64,000 bases of DNA, from assembly GCA_948890655.1 (NCBI GenBank), contig CAQTYU010000001.1:1-64000 (forward strand), written 5' to 3'. The position numbers and the translations under genes were made by a program. This DNA is from Christensenellaceae bacterium. Lineage in GTDB: Bacteria > Bacillota > Clostridia > Christensenellales > Borkfalkiaceae. The notes beneath the pieces were generated by a model. That model was not told the origin of the DNA. It saw only the letters and a program-made list of their open reading frames with translations, and did not search any database. Positions 50,777 to 58,635 of the stretch are shown here, in pieces (the stretch's first letter is position 1; each line of letters opens with the position of its first letter).

Positions 50777-51424
50777 TTAAGCTGCCCATGGTCCTATTAT
50801 AGCAACGGCGGGCGCCATAGCAGCCCCCATATTGTTTACGTCGGTTACACCGAAGTCGCAAACCTTACCCATAGTGCCGTTTACGATTTTTACTCCTTTC
50901 CTTTCGGAAGAGATTACGCAGCCTCCCGCAGCCGTCACCGTCCACTGCGCCTGTGGCGGGCGGGTGCAGCCTAGCTCCAAAGGATAGCGGTACTGCCTTT
51001 CCGCCGAAGCAAAGTGACTGCCGGTAGCGGCAACGACGCGGTTGACGTAGCCCGCGTTAACCAGCATTGCGCCGAGAAGCAGGCTTTCGCTCATGGTAGA
51101 GCAGGCCGAGTACAAGCCCAGAAACGGAAAATTAAAATCTCTTGCAGCAAAGCTTGCGGAAATAATCTGGTTCAACAAATCGCCTGAAAAAAGAACGTCT
51201 ATATCCTTTTCAGAGTAACCGCCCTTTTCTATCGCAAGAGAGATAGCCGTCGAAAGCATTTTACACTCAGCCTTTTCAAAGGTGCTTTCTTCATACATAT
51301 CGTCATCTAAAGTTATATCGGCAAAATCGCCTAAAACACCCTCCTTTTCCTTTGAACCGCAAACGGCGGCAAACGAAGTTATGCAAGGTGAGTTTTTAAA
51401 AAATACGGTGTTTCCTTTCTTCAT
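50777..51424 (-). CDS. spoVAD: SpoVAD, 5' part (N-terminal 206 residues)
   Basis: The sequence from MKKGNTVFFKNSPC through GLYSACSTMSESLLLGA and AERQYRYPLELG to NNMGAAMAPA is the N-terminal half of the thiolase-fold SpoVAD. After the core it runs into element sequence and adds VAIIGPWAA before a stop. The 3' part is at 36677-37072. No Shine-Dalgarno sequence is visible at the ATG; spoVAC ends 67 nt upstream. In Bacillus SpoVAD is made in the forespore and binds dipicolinate for the SpoVA channel. The truncated product should not fold as a full thiolase-like dimer. Confidence 0.93.
   Translation of the reverse strand: MKKGNTVFFKNSPCITSFAAVCGSKEKEGVLGDFADITLDDDMYEESTFEKAECKMLSTAISLAIEKGGYSEKDIDVLFSGDLLNQIISASFAARDFNFPFLGLYSACSTMSESLLLGAMLVNAGYVNRVVAATGSHFASAERQYRYPLELGCTRPPQAQWTVTAAGGCVISSERKGVKIVNGTMGKVCDFGVTDVNNMGAAMAPAVAIIGPWAA
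50790..50828 (-). repeat. Hybrid attachment site at spoVAD 5' junction
   Basis: The core CGGCGGG is at 50806-50812 and the central dinucleotide at 50811-50812. The arm at 50790-50810 belongs to the element, the arm at 50813-50828 to spoVAD. Confidence 0.8.
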
Positions 51425-51491
51425 ATTTTACCACAAATAAATTTTCTGAAAATAGCGTTAGTTATGGCATATATCGGGGGCAATTAAAAAA

Positions 51492-51941
51492 TTACAGGAA
51501 AAAATATATCAATCCTACGAATACGCCCGAGAACACGCCGAATACTATTATAGCCCCTGCAACGGTGAACATTTTGGCAGCCATACCGTAAATCCACCCC
51601 TCGGTTTTGAATTCAATCGCAGGAGAAGTAACGCTGTTTGCAAAGCCCGTTATAGGCACGATTGAGCCTGCGCCCGCATATCTTCCTATTCTGTCGTAAA
51701 CGCCGAGCCCCGTTAAGAAGCAACCCAAAAATATAAGAACCATCGACGTTGCGCCTGCAAGTTCGTCACCTGAAAGCCCTGCAAATTCGAACATGTAGCG
51801 AATAAACTGACCTATGCAACATATAAGCCCGCCCACGCCGAATGCAGACGCACAGTTTTTAAAATGTTGGGTAGGCGGGTCCTGAGTTTTAACATAGTTA
51901 AGGTAATTTGCGTTATAGTTATCGCGTGTCTTGCCTGTCAT
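51492..51941 (-). CDS. spoVAC: Stage V sporulation protein AC
   Basis: A 149-residue membrane protein with about four helices and the SpoVAC phrases FGVGGLICCIGQ and GRYAGAGSIVPITGFANS. In Bacillus SpoVAC is a mechanosensitive component of the dipicolinate channel. GGGGAG precedes the ATG. It is directly upstream of the spoVAD 5' part, as in the usual spoVA order AC-AD-AE, which supports the split-gene reading. No spoVAA, AB or AF homologue is in the window. Confidence 0.93.
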   Translation of the reverse strand: MTGKTRDNYNANYLNYVKTQDPPTQHFKNCASAFGVGGLICCIGQFIRYMFEFAGLSGDELAGATSMVLIFLGCFLTGLGVYDRIGRYAGAGSIVPITGFANSVTSPAIEFKTEGWIYGMAAKMFTVAGAIIVFGVFSGVFVGLIYFFL

Positions 51942-52020
51942 TTCTCTCCCCTCTCGTTTTTGCGGTTTTTATTAGGCTTTCGCGCTCGTCACGGCGCGAC
52001 AAATCAAATTCCTTTCTCAT
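51919..52020 (-). CDS. Possible 33-residue ORF between SDR and spoVAC
   Basis: An ATG overlapping the SDR stop (ATGA) opens MRKEFDLSRRDERESLIKTA, a basic and highly charged short peptide ending after QDTR and overlapping the spoVAC start by 23 nt. It could be a coupling leader peptide that carries ribosomes to spoVAC. It may equally be chance. I do not recognise it. Confidence 0.25.
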   Translation of the reverse strand: MRKEFDLSRRDERESLIKTAKTRGERNDRQDTR

Positions 52021-52820
52021 TGGTTGTACATCCTCTCATTTATTCTGAGCGTGACTTTTTCGGGCATTACGCGCGAAAACAAACGAAACATTTTATTCTT
52101 TGTGCCGCAAGTTTTAATTACGGGGGGATTGTCCGTAATAAGAAGGTTGTAAATAATTTCCGCAACCGACGAAGCCGACATACCCCCCTGCTCCATGTTG
52201 GCGAGCGCGGCAACCGCACGGTTAACCTTACCCGAATAGCTTTTATTTTCTTCCTCGGTATATACTTTTCTTTTAAAAGTAAACGCGGTTGCCGTTCCGC
52301 CGGGAAGAAGCCCTGTGACTTTTATACCGTAAGATTTAAGCTCGGAATAAGCCGAACGGCAGAACATTTCCAAAGCCGCTTTTGAAGACGAATAGAAGCT
52401 GTCGAAACTTACAGGCAGGTCGCCGCCCAAAGAGCCGACAAGAATTATTCTGCCGCCCTTCTTTTTAAATGCAGGTATAACCGCCTGCACGGCTTTAAGC
52501 GCGCCGAAATAGTTTACGTCGAAAAGATACTTGTAGTCGCTTTCCCTTGCGTATTCTATGGGCGCCGCCATTGAGAAACCCGCGCTGTATACGAGCGCGG
52601 AAACCGCGTATTTTTCACACGCAGATTTTATTGCGTCAACCAATTCGTCGCCCACGGAAACGTCTGCCGTAACGTTGACAACTTTTACGCTTTTACAGGG
52701 TGTACGGGAGATATTAACTACGTTCCATCCACGGTTAACGAGCCGCAAGCATGTTTCGCAACCTATGCCCGAGCTGCCGCCTACGACAACGGCGGTTTTT
52801 CTGTTACTACTTTTTTCCAT
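52017..52820 (-). CDS. SDR-family NAD(P)-dependent oxidoreductase
   Basis: A classical short-chain dehydrogenase of 267 residues: cofactor motif VGGSSGIG (about 13-20), VNYFGALKA (NAG-like), catalytic Ser in LVGSLGGDLPVSFD, and YSSSKAALE (Tyr and Lys, about 153-157). The substrate is unknown. It is 75 nt upstream of spoVAC on the same strand, so it may be part of the spoVA transcript; a forespore-type promoter is not convincing upstream. Confidence 0.88.
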   Translation of the reverse strand: MEKSSNRKTAVVVGGSSGIGCETCLRLVNRGWNVVNISRTPCKSVKVVNVTADVSVGDELVDAIKSACEKYAVSALVYSAGFSMAAPIEYARESDYKYLFDVNYFGALKAVQAVIPAFKKKGGRIILVGSLGGDLPVSFDSFYSSSKAALEMFCRSAYSELKSYGIKVTGLLPGGTATAFTFKRKVYTEEENKSYSGKVNRAVAALANMEQGGMSASSVAEIIYNLLITDNPPVIKTCGTKNKMFRLFSRVMPEKVTLRINERMYNQ

Positions 52821-52873
52821 ACCGTTATGTTGCGGAAAAATTTAGTAATTATTCAAATTATTCGAAGCAAAAA

Positions 52874-52896
52874 CGCAGCGCCTAAAAAGCGCTGCG
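52874..52896 (-). terminator. Terminator after ZIP transporter
   Basis: Stem CGCAGCGC/GCGCTGCG (52874-52881 with 52889-52896) followed by GTTTTTGC-like T-rich sequence on the minus strand. Confidence 0.75.
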
Positions 52897-52980
52897 AAAG
52901 ATTTTATATATTAAAGTCTTGCATACAAAAACACGTTAGTTCAGGCATATATGGGCACCAATTAAAATTCAGCGCGTGTT

Positions 52981-53754
52981 TTAGCCAAACGCAAGGTCTA
53001 AAATCATCATTAAAGCAAAGCCAAAAATTACGCCCACTGTCGCCTTAACTTTACCCTGTGCGAAGCTTTCGGGGATAAGCTCCGAGCACACCACTGCAAG
53101 CATGGCTCCGGCAGAAAACGACAGCGCCCACGGAAGTATTCCGTTAACCGCGGTGACTGCAAGCGCGCCTATTACACCCGCCACTATTTCCACCGCGCCC
53201 GAAAGCTGCCCGATGAAAAAAGATTTCTTTCTTGAAAATCCGTTAGCGCGTAACGGGAAAGCGACGCACATTCCTTCGGGAAAATTCTGTATGCCTATAC
53301 CGACGGCAAGCATAACGGCGGCAACGCCCTCCACCGTTTGACCTGAAGCCAGTGCGCCAAAGGCAACGCCAACCGCCATCCCTTCGGGAATATTGTGCAT
53401 AGTTACGGCAATACACATCACTGCGCATCCGCGCTTTTTCTGACTGTCGGAAAACATATGTAATTTGCCTATTACAATATCAGTTACGATAATTAGCGTG
53501 CCGCCCAGCACGAAGCCGCAGGTAAGAATTAAATAGGAAAACTCCTCCACCATATCCATTGCCGGCATTAAAAGTGAAAAGAACGTCGATGCGAGCATTA
53601 TGCCCGCCGCACTGCTCATCATAAAAGAAAATGCTTTGTCGTTGACATTTTTGTATATAAATACGAACGAGGCGCCAAGCGCGGTTAAGAACCAAGTGAA
53701 GCCCGTACCCATAAGCGCAAGTTGCCAACCCGTAAAATTATTCAGCCATTCCAT
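52981..53754 (-). CDS. ZIP-family divalent metal transporter
   Basis: A 257-residue membrane protein with about eight helices. The metal-site helices show VTMHNIPEGMAVGVAFG (about 115-131; His-Asn-x-x-Glu) and IQNFPEGMCVAFPL (about 155-168), the ZIP hallmark pair. It would take up Zn2+ or a similar metal such as Fe2+ or Mn2+. TATAAT lies in the upstream region, and a terminator follows at 52874. It is transcribed alone. Confidence 0.92.
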   Translation of the reverse strand: MEWLNNFTGWQLALMGTGFTWFLTALGASFVFIYKNVNDKAFSFMMSSAAGIMLASTFFSLLMPAMDMVEEFSYLILTCGFVLGGTLIIVTDIVIGKLHMFSDSQKKRGCAVMCIAVTMHNIPEGMAVGVAFGALASGQTVEGVAAVMLAVGIGIQNFPEGMCVAFPLRANGFSRKKSFFIGQLSGAVEIVAGVIGALAVTAVNGILPWALSFSAGAMLAVVCSELIPESFAQGKVKATVGVIFGFALMMILDLAFG

Positions 53755-53799
53755 TAAACAAGTACTTCTCCGGTAGAAATTTAATCAATGTATTATATG

Positions 53800-53839
53800 A
53801 AAAAAAACCGACGGGGCGTGAAGTTTCACGCCCCGTCGG
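53800..53839 (-). terminator. Strong terminator after TMEM64-like gene
   Basis: A 15-bp stem (53808-53822 with 53825-53839) followed on the minus strand by seven to eight T. Confidence 0.93.
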
Positions 53840-53872
53840 GCAATTGTTTAACAAGCAAGTTTATTTTATGCT

Positions 53873-54892
53873 TTACTCTTTTTTATTTGCTTCGGGTGAC
53901 GGCGCGTTGCCGTCGGCTTCCCGCTCTTTTTCTTCCGAAATAGCGTTATTTGCAGCATATTCGGGGGGCAATTGATTTTGCGAGGGTTGAATTTCCGCTT
54001 GAACTTCACCCTTTTTACAGCGTGAAAATTTGGATATCAACCAACTTTCAAGCTTATCCTGATACTTAAAAGACAGCACAGCAAGAACAATACAAACGAC
54101 AAAAATAGCTATCCAAACGTAAATTCCCCACCCGCTGAAAGGTATTACGCTTCCGCCGCTTAAAAAACAGTAAACGGAAATTATTGCCGGGCGCACGGTA
54201 CACATCACCACGAGAAAATAAACGAAATTCATACTCGTCAAGCCCGCAATCATACATAAAATATCGTCGGGAAAAAAGGGCAGGATTTGCATGATTACGA
54301 AAATTCCCTTCCCGCGCTTACCGAAATACGCCGAATATTTTTCCGTCGTTTCTTTACCCGCAATCCAAATTACGGCTTTTTTGCCCCAGATTCTTCCGAT
54401 AAAATAGGCGATTACCGAACCCATAATTACGCCTATCGAAGCCAACAGCGTCGCCATTGGCGCACCCCAAATGATTGCGCCGGGTACGTAGCACACGACT
54501 GCAGGCAGCGGTAAAATTACAACTTGCAGGATTTGTATGAGAACGTACACCGCCATTCCCCAAGCGCCCGTGTCGCTTATTATTTTTACTAAGCCGCTAA
54601 TTTTTTCTTCGTCGCTATCATAATCGTTCAGGTGGCCCACCTCACTGATTACGATAAACGCCACAAGCGTAACAACTGCAACGATAAGCAAAATGAAAGC
54701 CGTCTTTAAAACGGCAATTTTGTTACAAAAAAACGCAACGACGCTTGCCGCTATTCCTACGCCCGCAATAGCGTAAAAAGCCGCTCTTACAAGAACGCCC
54801 CAACCGCTCATAAAAAAATACGTGAGAAGGGTTAAGCCGACGCACATAAGAATATTTACTATTAAAACAGTAAGTTTTCCTTTATTACTCAT
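53873..54892 (-). CDS. TVP38/TMEM64 family membrane protein
   Basis: A 339-residue DedA-superfamily protein with about six to seven membrane segments; the VTT core is seen as CYVPGAIIWGAPMATLLASIG and KYSAYFGKRGKGIFVIMQILPFFPDDILC (given in short: PGAIIWG and LPFFPDD). The last 60 residues are polar. The family is linked to lipid scrambling in eukaryotes and undecaprenyl-phosphate transport in bacteria. It starts two nt after dfrA's stop and is the last gene of thyA-dfrA-TMEM64. Confidence 0.85.
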   Translation of the reverse strand: MSNKGKLTVLIVNILMCVGLTLLTYFFMSGWGVLVRAAFYAIAGVGIAASVVAFFCNKIAVLKTAFILLIVAVVTLVAFIVISEVGHLNDYDSDEEKISGLVKIISDTGAWGMAVYVLIQILQVVILPLPAVVCYVPGAIIWGAPMATLLASIGVIMGSVIAYFIGRIWGKKAVIWIAGKETTEKYSAYFGKRGKGIFVIMQILPFFPDDILCMIAGLTSMNFVYFLVVMCTVRPAIISVYCFLSGGSVIPFSGWGIYVWIAIFVVCIVLAVLSFKYQDKLESWLISKFSRCKKGEVQAEIQPSQNQLPPEYAANNAISEEKEREADGNAPSPEANKKE

Positions 54893-54894
54893 TT

Positions 54895-55395
54895 TCAGCG
54901 CATTTTGATATTCATATTCTTATAGGTAGTAAACCTGATAAAATAACCGTTGGTTTCAACGGGGTCGCTTTCGTAAACAAGTTTAAAATTAGAATTTTTA
55001 TCCAAATTCTCAAAAAAAGCATCCGCATCGCCCTCTGCGTCGACTTTGGTTACGAGAATTTCTTCACAATACGGCAGAAGCGTTCTGTACATCATTTGTC
55101 CGCCGATTACATAAACCTTATCGGGGGGATACTTGTCAATCTCGGTAAAAAGCTCTTCAACGGAGCGCACGATTTTGCAGTCGTCCCGCTCCCCGCCGTC
55201 GGGATAGAGAACGATATTGATTCTGTCTTTAAGCGGCTTACCGCCGGGGAATGACTTTAAAGTATTGCTCCCCATAACCACTACGTTGCCGGTGGTGGTT
55301 TCCTTAAAGAATTTCATATCGGCGGGAATTTTGAACATAAGTCCGTTATTTTTCCCTATGCCCCAATTTTTATCTGCGTGAAGAATTGCTTTCAT
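54895..55395 (-). CDS. folA: Dihydrofolate reductase
   Basis: Reduces dihydrofolate with NADPH. The 166-residue enzyme has the substrate/cofactor pattern NWGIGKNNGLMFKIPADMKFFKE (short: NWGIGKNNGLMF, Asp at about 26), VVMGSNTLKSFPGGKPL and the loop YVIGGQMMY. AGGAAA precedes the ATG. It follows thyA by 70 nt in the same direction, so the thymidylate cycle enzymes are co-located. The gap contains one copy of a dispersed motif (55424-55452). Confidence 0.95.
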   Translation of the reverse strand: MKAILHADKNWGIGKNNGLMFKIPADMKFFKETTTGNVVVMGSNTLKSFPGGKPLKDRINIVLYPDGGERDDCKIVRSVEELFTEIDKYPPDKVYVIGGQMMYRTLLPYCEEILVTKVDAEGDADAFFENLDKNSNFKLVYESDPVETNGYFIRFTTYKNMNIKMR

Positions 55396-55465
55396 TTTGC
55401 GTATTTTCCTATTAATTTTTTCGATTGGTGCCCATATATGCCTTAATTAACGAAATTTTAGGCAA

Positions 55466-56296
55466 TTATTCGGCTACTGGTATCGAGTACTTCTTTTCGT
55501 TAAATTTATAGTCCGCGAGCTTGAAGCTGTCAACGGTAAAATCGTAAAAATTCTTAATCGATTCGTCCACCTCAAGACGGGGTGCGGCAAGACGGGGCAT
55601 CTTTATTATTTCTTCGACTATCGGCACGTGCCTGTCGTAAATATGCGCGTCGGCGATTACGTGAACGAGTTCCCCCGCTTTCAATCCTGACACCTGAGCA
55701 AACATTATAAGCAGAATCGCGTACTGCGCCACGTTCCAATTATTAGCCGTAAGCATATCGTTTGAACGCTGGTTCAAAATTCCGTTCAGCGTGTCGCCCG
55801 AAACGTTAAACGTCATCGAGTATGCGCAAGGGTATAAATTCATTTCATTAAGGTCTGCAAAGGTGTAGATATTGGTCATAATTCTGCGACTTGCAGGGTT
55901 GTTCTTCAAGTCGTATAAAACCCTGTCCACCTGATCGAACTCCCCTTCTTTATATTTATGTTTTACGCCGAGCTGGTAGCCGTAAGCTTTACCAATCGAG
56001 CCGTTAGCATCCGCCCATTGATCCCAGATATGGGAATTCAAAAATTTTATATTATTGCTCTTTTTCTGCCAAATCCATAACAATTCGTCCACACAGGATT
56101 TGAACGCCGTGCGGCGGATTGTGAGAATGGGAAATTCTTCCTGCAAATTATAGCGGTTGACAATGCCGAATTTTTTTATTGTATGCGCGGGGGTGCCGTC
56201 GCTCCATTTCGGGCGGACGGGTAGGTCGGTGTCCCACACCCCGTTCGTCAAAATTTCTTGTATATTCGATATAAAAGTTTCATCCGCCTTGCTCAT
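55466..56296 (-). CDS. thyA: Thymidylate synthase
   Basis: Methylates dUMP to dTMP with methylene-tetrahydrofolate. The 276-residue protein has the active-site Cys in LYPCAYSMTFN (about 154), the folate/dUMP-binding RRIMTN, the QRSNDMLTANNWNVAQYA region and the end KFNEKKYSIPVAE. GGAGAG precedes the ATG. It is the first gene of the thyA-folA-TMEM64 group. Confidence 0.96.
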   Translation of the reverse strand: MSKADETFISNIQEILTNGVWDTDLPVRPKWSDGTPAHTIKKFGIVNRYNLQEEFPILTIRRTAFKSCVDELLWIWQKKSNNIKFLNSHIWDQWADANGSIGKAYGYQLGVKHKYKEGEFDQVDRVLYDLKNNPASRRIMTNIYTFADLNEMNLYPCAYSMTFNVSGDTLNGILNQRSNDMLTANNWNVAQYAILLIMFAQVSGLKAGELVHVIADAHIYDRHVPIVEEIIKMPRLAAPRLEVDESIKNFYDFTVDSFKLADYKFNEKKYSIPVAE

Positions 56297-56379
56297 TTTT
56301 CTCTCCGTAGAAGTTTTTACCCATTATAATATAAACAGCGTGACAAGTCAATTTTATTTTGCGTTGACGCAATTTTTGA

Positions 56380-56408
56380 TTGACTGAAAAATAAATTAAA
56401 TATATAAT
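56380..56408 (+). promoter_or_regulatory. Promoter of tRNA-Pro
   Basis: TTGACT (56380-56385), 17-bp spacer, TATAAT (56403-56408). Confidence 0.85.
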
Positions 56409-56418
56409 GAAAGTGTAC

Positions 56419-56494
56419 TGAGGCGTAGCGCAGTTGGTAGCGCGTATGGTTCGGGACCATAAGGTCGTGGGTTCAAATCCCGTCGCCTCAACCA
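56419..56494 (+). tRNA. tRNA-Pro (CGG)
   Basis: Complete cloverleaf with CCA (56492-56494). The anticodon stem TATGG/CCATA encloses TTCGGGA with anticodon CGG. The acceptor starts U1-A72, which is unusual for bacterial tRNA-Pro, where C1-G72 is common. Confidence 0.92.
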
Positions 56495-56499
56495 AAACA

Positions 56500-56537
56500 A
56501 GTCTAACTTGAAACAAACTTGGGTTAGACTTTTTTTG
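56500..56537 (+). terminator. Terminator after tRNA-Pro
   Basis: Stem AGTCTAAC/GTTAGACT (56500-56507 with 56523-56530) followed by seven T. Confidence 0.9.
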
Positions 56538-56714
56538 TATATAATCACATAATTTGAAGGCGTAATTTATGTTTTGCTTTTAATTGCGTTTGTTTAATTG
56601 ATAGGTATGGACTTTTATTTTGCTTAGCCGTTACTGACAAACTTACACCCAAATGCCATTAAGTAGTGGGTTACTTATAGGATAGGCTTTAATAAATATT
56701 TTAAGGTGGCACTT

Positions 56715-57504
56715 ATGAAACAAAAAAGCTATTTGCAAAGCGTTGATGAAATTTATATTATGGAAGCGGGTATTCTTAAAAACAATTTTGAATTCCGCGA
56801 CGCAACTGACTATAAATTAACTTACAATTTTTTACACGAAAATTATGAAACGCTTAAAAACAAATACGATATAGAAAAGACGGCAGGCTGCGGCACAGAA
56901 TTTGAAAGAGCTTTACGGCTTATGAACGAATATTCCCCCCCGTTTAACTCATAAAAGCGATTACGATAACCATATGCCTATAAATGCGCTTGATTTGCTG
57001 GAATACAGTCTGGACATTAAAAATCAAGGTATAAATTGCAAAAATAAAGCGCAGATACTAAATGAAATGTGTCTATCTATCGGAATTTATTCCCGTAAAG
57101 TTTGGATAATGCCCTATTCACAATATGACAGAGATTGCCACGTCGTAAACGAAATTTGGGATACTTCGCTCAATAAATGGGTTATGCTTGATATAACGAA
57201 CAATACTTATTGGGTTGACAAAAATAAAACGCCGCTATCGGTTTTGGAAATACGTGAAAAAGCCGCTTTGCGTGAATTTTGCACCCCTATCGAAGTCGGC
57301 GACAACACAAAAGATTTGCAAAAATTGAAAAATAAAAATATAGACAATTTTCTTTATATAGTAAAAAATATGGTATATATGGAATATTGCACGGAATATA
57401 CGGTAGGCGAAAGTAAAACCTATTATTTATTATTTCCACAAAATATGCCTACGGAATATGAACTTTTAATCAGCAAAAGGTCAATTGAAAGTCCGCCCGT
57501 ATAA
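56715..57504 (+). pseudogene. Transglutaminase-like protein, frameshifted at a C7 tract
   Basis: Two parts read as one protein. From ATG 56715 (AAGGTGG upstream) the frame runs to EYSPPFNS-stop at 56954. Removing one C from the seven-C run at 56934-56941 gives EYSPRLTHKSDYDNHMPINA and joins to the second frame, which ends at 57504. The second part has INCKNKAQILNEMCLSIG with the Cys, DCHVVNEIW with the His and WVMLDITNN with the Asp of a transglutaminase triad. It may be a true pseudogene, a sequencing error or a phase-variable gene. A terminator follows at 57627. Confidence 0.75.
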
Positions 57505-57626
57505 CAATATTTGAGACTTGAGCGATATAATATTTCAGTTCAATTTATATTGCAATACTCACCGAAAGCATAGGAACAGCTATTGTCGTTTTTCGGATTA
57601 TTGTTTTTAAATTTTAAAAAATTATA

Positions 57627-57663
57627 CCCGATTTGGGGCGGAAGGCTCAAAATCGGGCTTTTT
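57627..57663 (+). terminator. Terminator after transglutaminase-like gene
   Basis: Stem CCCGATTT/AAATCGGG (57627-57634 with 57650-57657) followed by CTTTTT. Confidence 0.8.
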
Positions 57664-57748
57664 AGATATGATAGTTTAGTTTGACTAAAAGCTTACACTT
57701 AGACTTTATTTGCAGAAGGCTATCGACTCCTATTTATATATCAGTAAC

Positions 57749-58519
57749 TTAGTTCTGCTGCAGTAAACCTGCCGCACGTAGCGATGCCAGCAACTGATTC
57801 AAGGTATTACCTACCTCTTCAGGCGTGGGCTCTTCAACATCCGGAACAGCCGCCGCAGGCGTAATAGCACCCTCAGGTCCCGTTGCGCCGGTCGCGCCGG
57901 TAGGACCGGTTGCACCCGTAACACCCGTGGGACCTGTAGGCCCGGTTATTCCTGTAGCGCCTGTAGGACCCGTGACGCCGGTTGCACCCGTAACACCCGC
58001 AGGACCTGTTGAGCCCGTGGCACCACGGGGAATTACAAAATCCAAAACGGCGTTTGTCTCAGTTCCGCTATTAGTTACGAGAGCCGCTGTTCCCGGTTCG
58101 CCCGTATCGGTCGTTCCTACGACGACGGAAGCCGCTAAGCCCGTAGGCCCCGTTACTCCTGTTAAACCGGTGAGTCCTGTGGCTCCCGTAGGTCCTGTAG
58201 GACCAGTAACGCCCGTGGGTCCGGTTATTCCGGTTGGACCTGTAGGACCGGTGACGCCGGTTGCGCCCGTAACACCTGTAGGGCCTGTAGGACCCGTGAC
58301 GCCGGTTGCGCCAGTCGGTCCGGTTATTCCAGTAGCGCCCGTAACACCCGTGGGACCCGTAGGTCCTGCAGGCCCGGTGGCACCGGTTGCGCCAGTCGGT
58401 CCAGTAATGCCCGTTAAGCTGTTGACGTAAATTCTTTGTACGTTGCCGCCGCAAGGGTTACAGCCGCTGCTACAACCGCAGTTATCGTGACACGAAAAGA
58501 AAATGCTTAATCTTATCAT
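57749..58519 (-). CDS. Collagen-like (Gly-X-Thr) surface protein, BclA type
   Basis: A 256-residue protein with a Cys-rich N-terminus (CHDNCGCSSGCNPCGG, about 10-25), then about 30 Gly-Pro/Val/Ala-Thr triplets (36-128), a non-collagen stretch (LAASVVVGTTDTGEPG to VLDFVIPRG, about 129-168), a second block of about 16 triplets, and a 30-residue C-terminus (PEEVGNTLNQLLASLRAAG). Such proteins trimerise and form hair-like exosporium or spore-coat filaments. Thr in the X-Y positions is often glycosylated, and a glycosyltransferase gene lies next to it. There is no signal peptide, as usual for spore proteins made in the mother cell. Confidence 0.88.
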   Translation of the reverse strand: MIRLSIFFSCHDNCGCSSGCNPCGGNVQRIYVNSLTGITGPTGATGATGPAGPTGPTGVTGATGITGPTGATGVTGPTGPTGVTGATGVTGPTGPTGITGPTGVTGPTGPTGATGLTGLTGVTGPTGLAASVVVGTTDTGEPGTAALVTNSGTETNAVLDFVIPRGATGSTGPAGVTGATGVTGPTGATGITGPTGPTGVTGATGPTGATGATGPEGAITPAAAVPDVEEPTPEEVGNTLNQLLASLRAAGLLQQN

Positions 58520-58551
58520 TTATATAATACCTCTTGATTGAGTTTAAATTA

Positions 58552-58570
58552 AAACGGCTTAACGCCGTTT
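58552..58570 (-). terminator. Terminator between glycosyltransferase and collagen-like gene
   Basis: AAACGGC/GCCGTTT (58552-58558 with 58564-58570) with following TTTTAATTT on the minus strand. Confidence 0.6.
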
Positions 58571-58635
58571 CTATCCATTTTATGATTTACAACGTATTAC
58601 TTGTGATTTATATCAGAATGCCCCGCAGTTTTTTC

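Larger units (their letters stand above)
37059..50810. mobile_element. 13,752-bp element interrupting spoVAD (skin-like)
   Basis: The segment lies between two copies of the core CGGCGGG (plus strand, 37054-37060 and 50806-50812). Deleting it restores spoVAD in frame. It encodes a large serine recombinase beside the left junction, a small co-directed protein, a GDP-heptose pathway, an O-antigen-ligase-like protein, a CapD-type enzyme, GlmS, GlmM and a hexapeptide-repeat protein. There are no phage structural or conjugation genes. Programmed excision during sporulation is an inference by analogy with the sigK-skin and spsM-SPbeta systems. A simple integrated island that inactivates spoVAD is the alternative. 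Confidence 0.85.

Noticed and set aside
52821..52870. Forespore (sigma-G type) promoter for the SDR-spoVA operon
   Set aside because: TGAATA is present, but the only CAT-like -10 is about 20 bp away, which is too far for a confident call.
57825..58430. Long plus-strand ORF rich in Pro and Val opposite the collagen-like gene
   Set aside because: It is the mirror of the Gly-X-Thr repeat. The minus frame has a ribosome binding site, a Cys-rich start and a sensible C-terminus.
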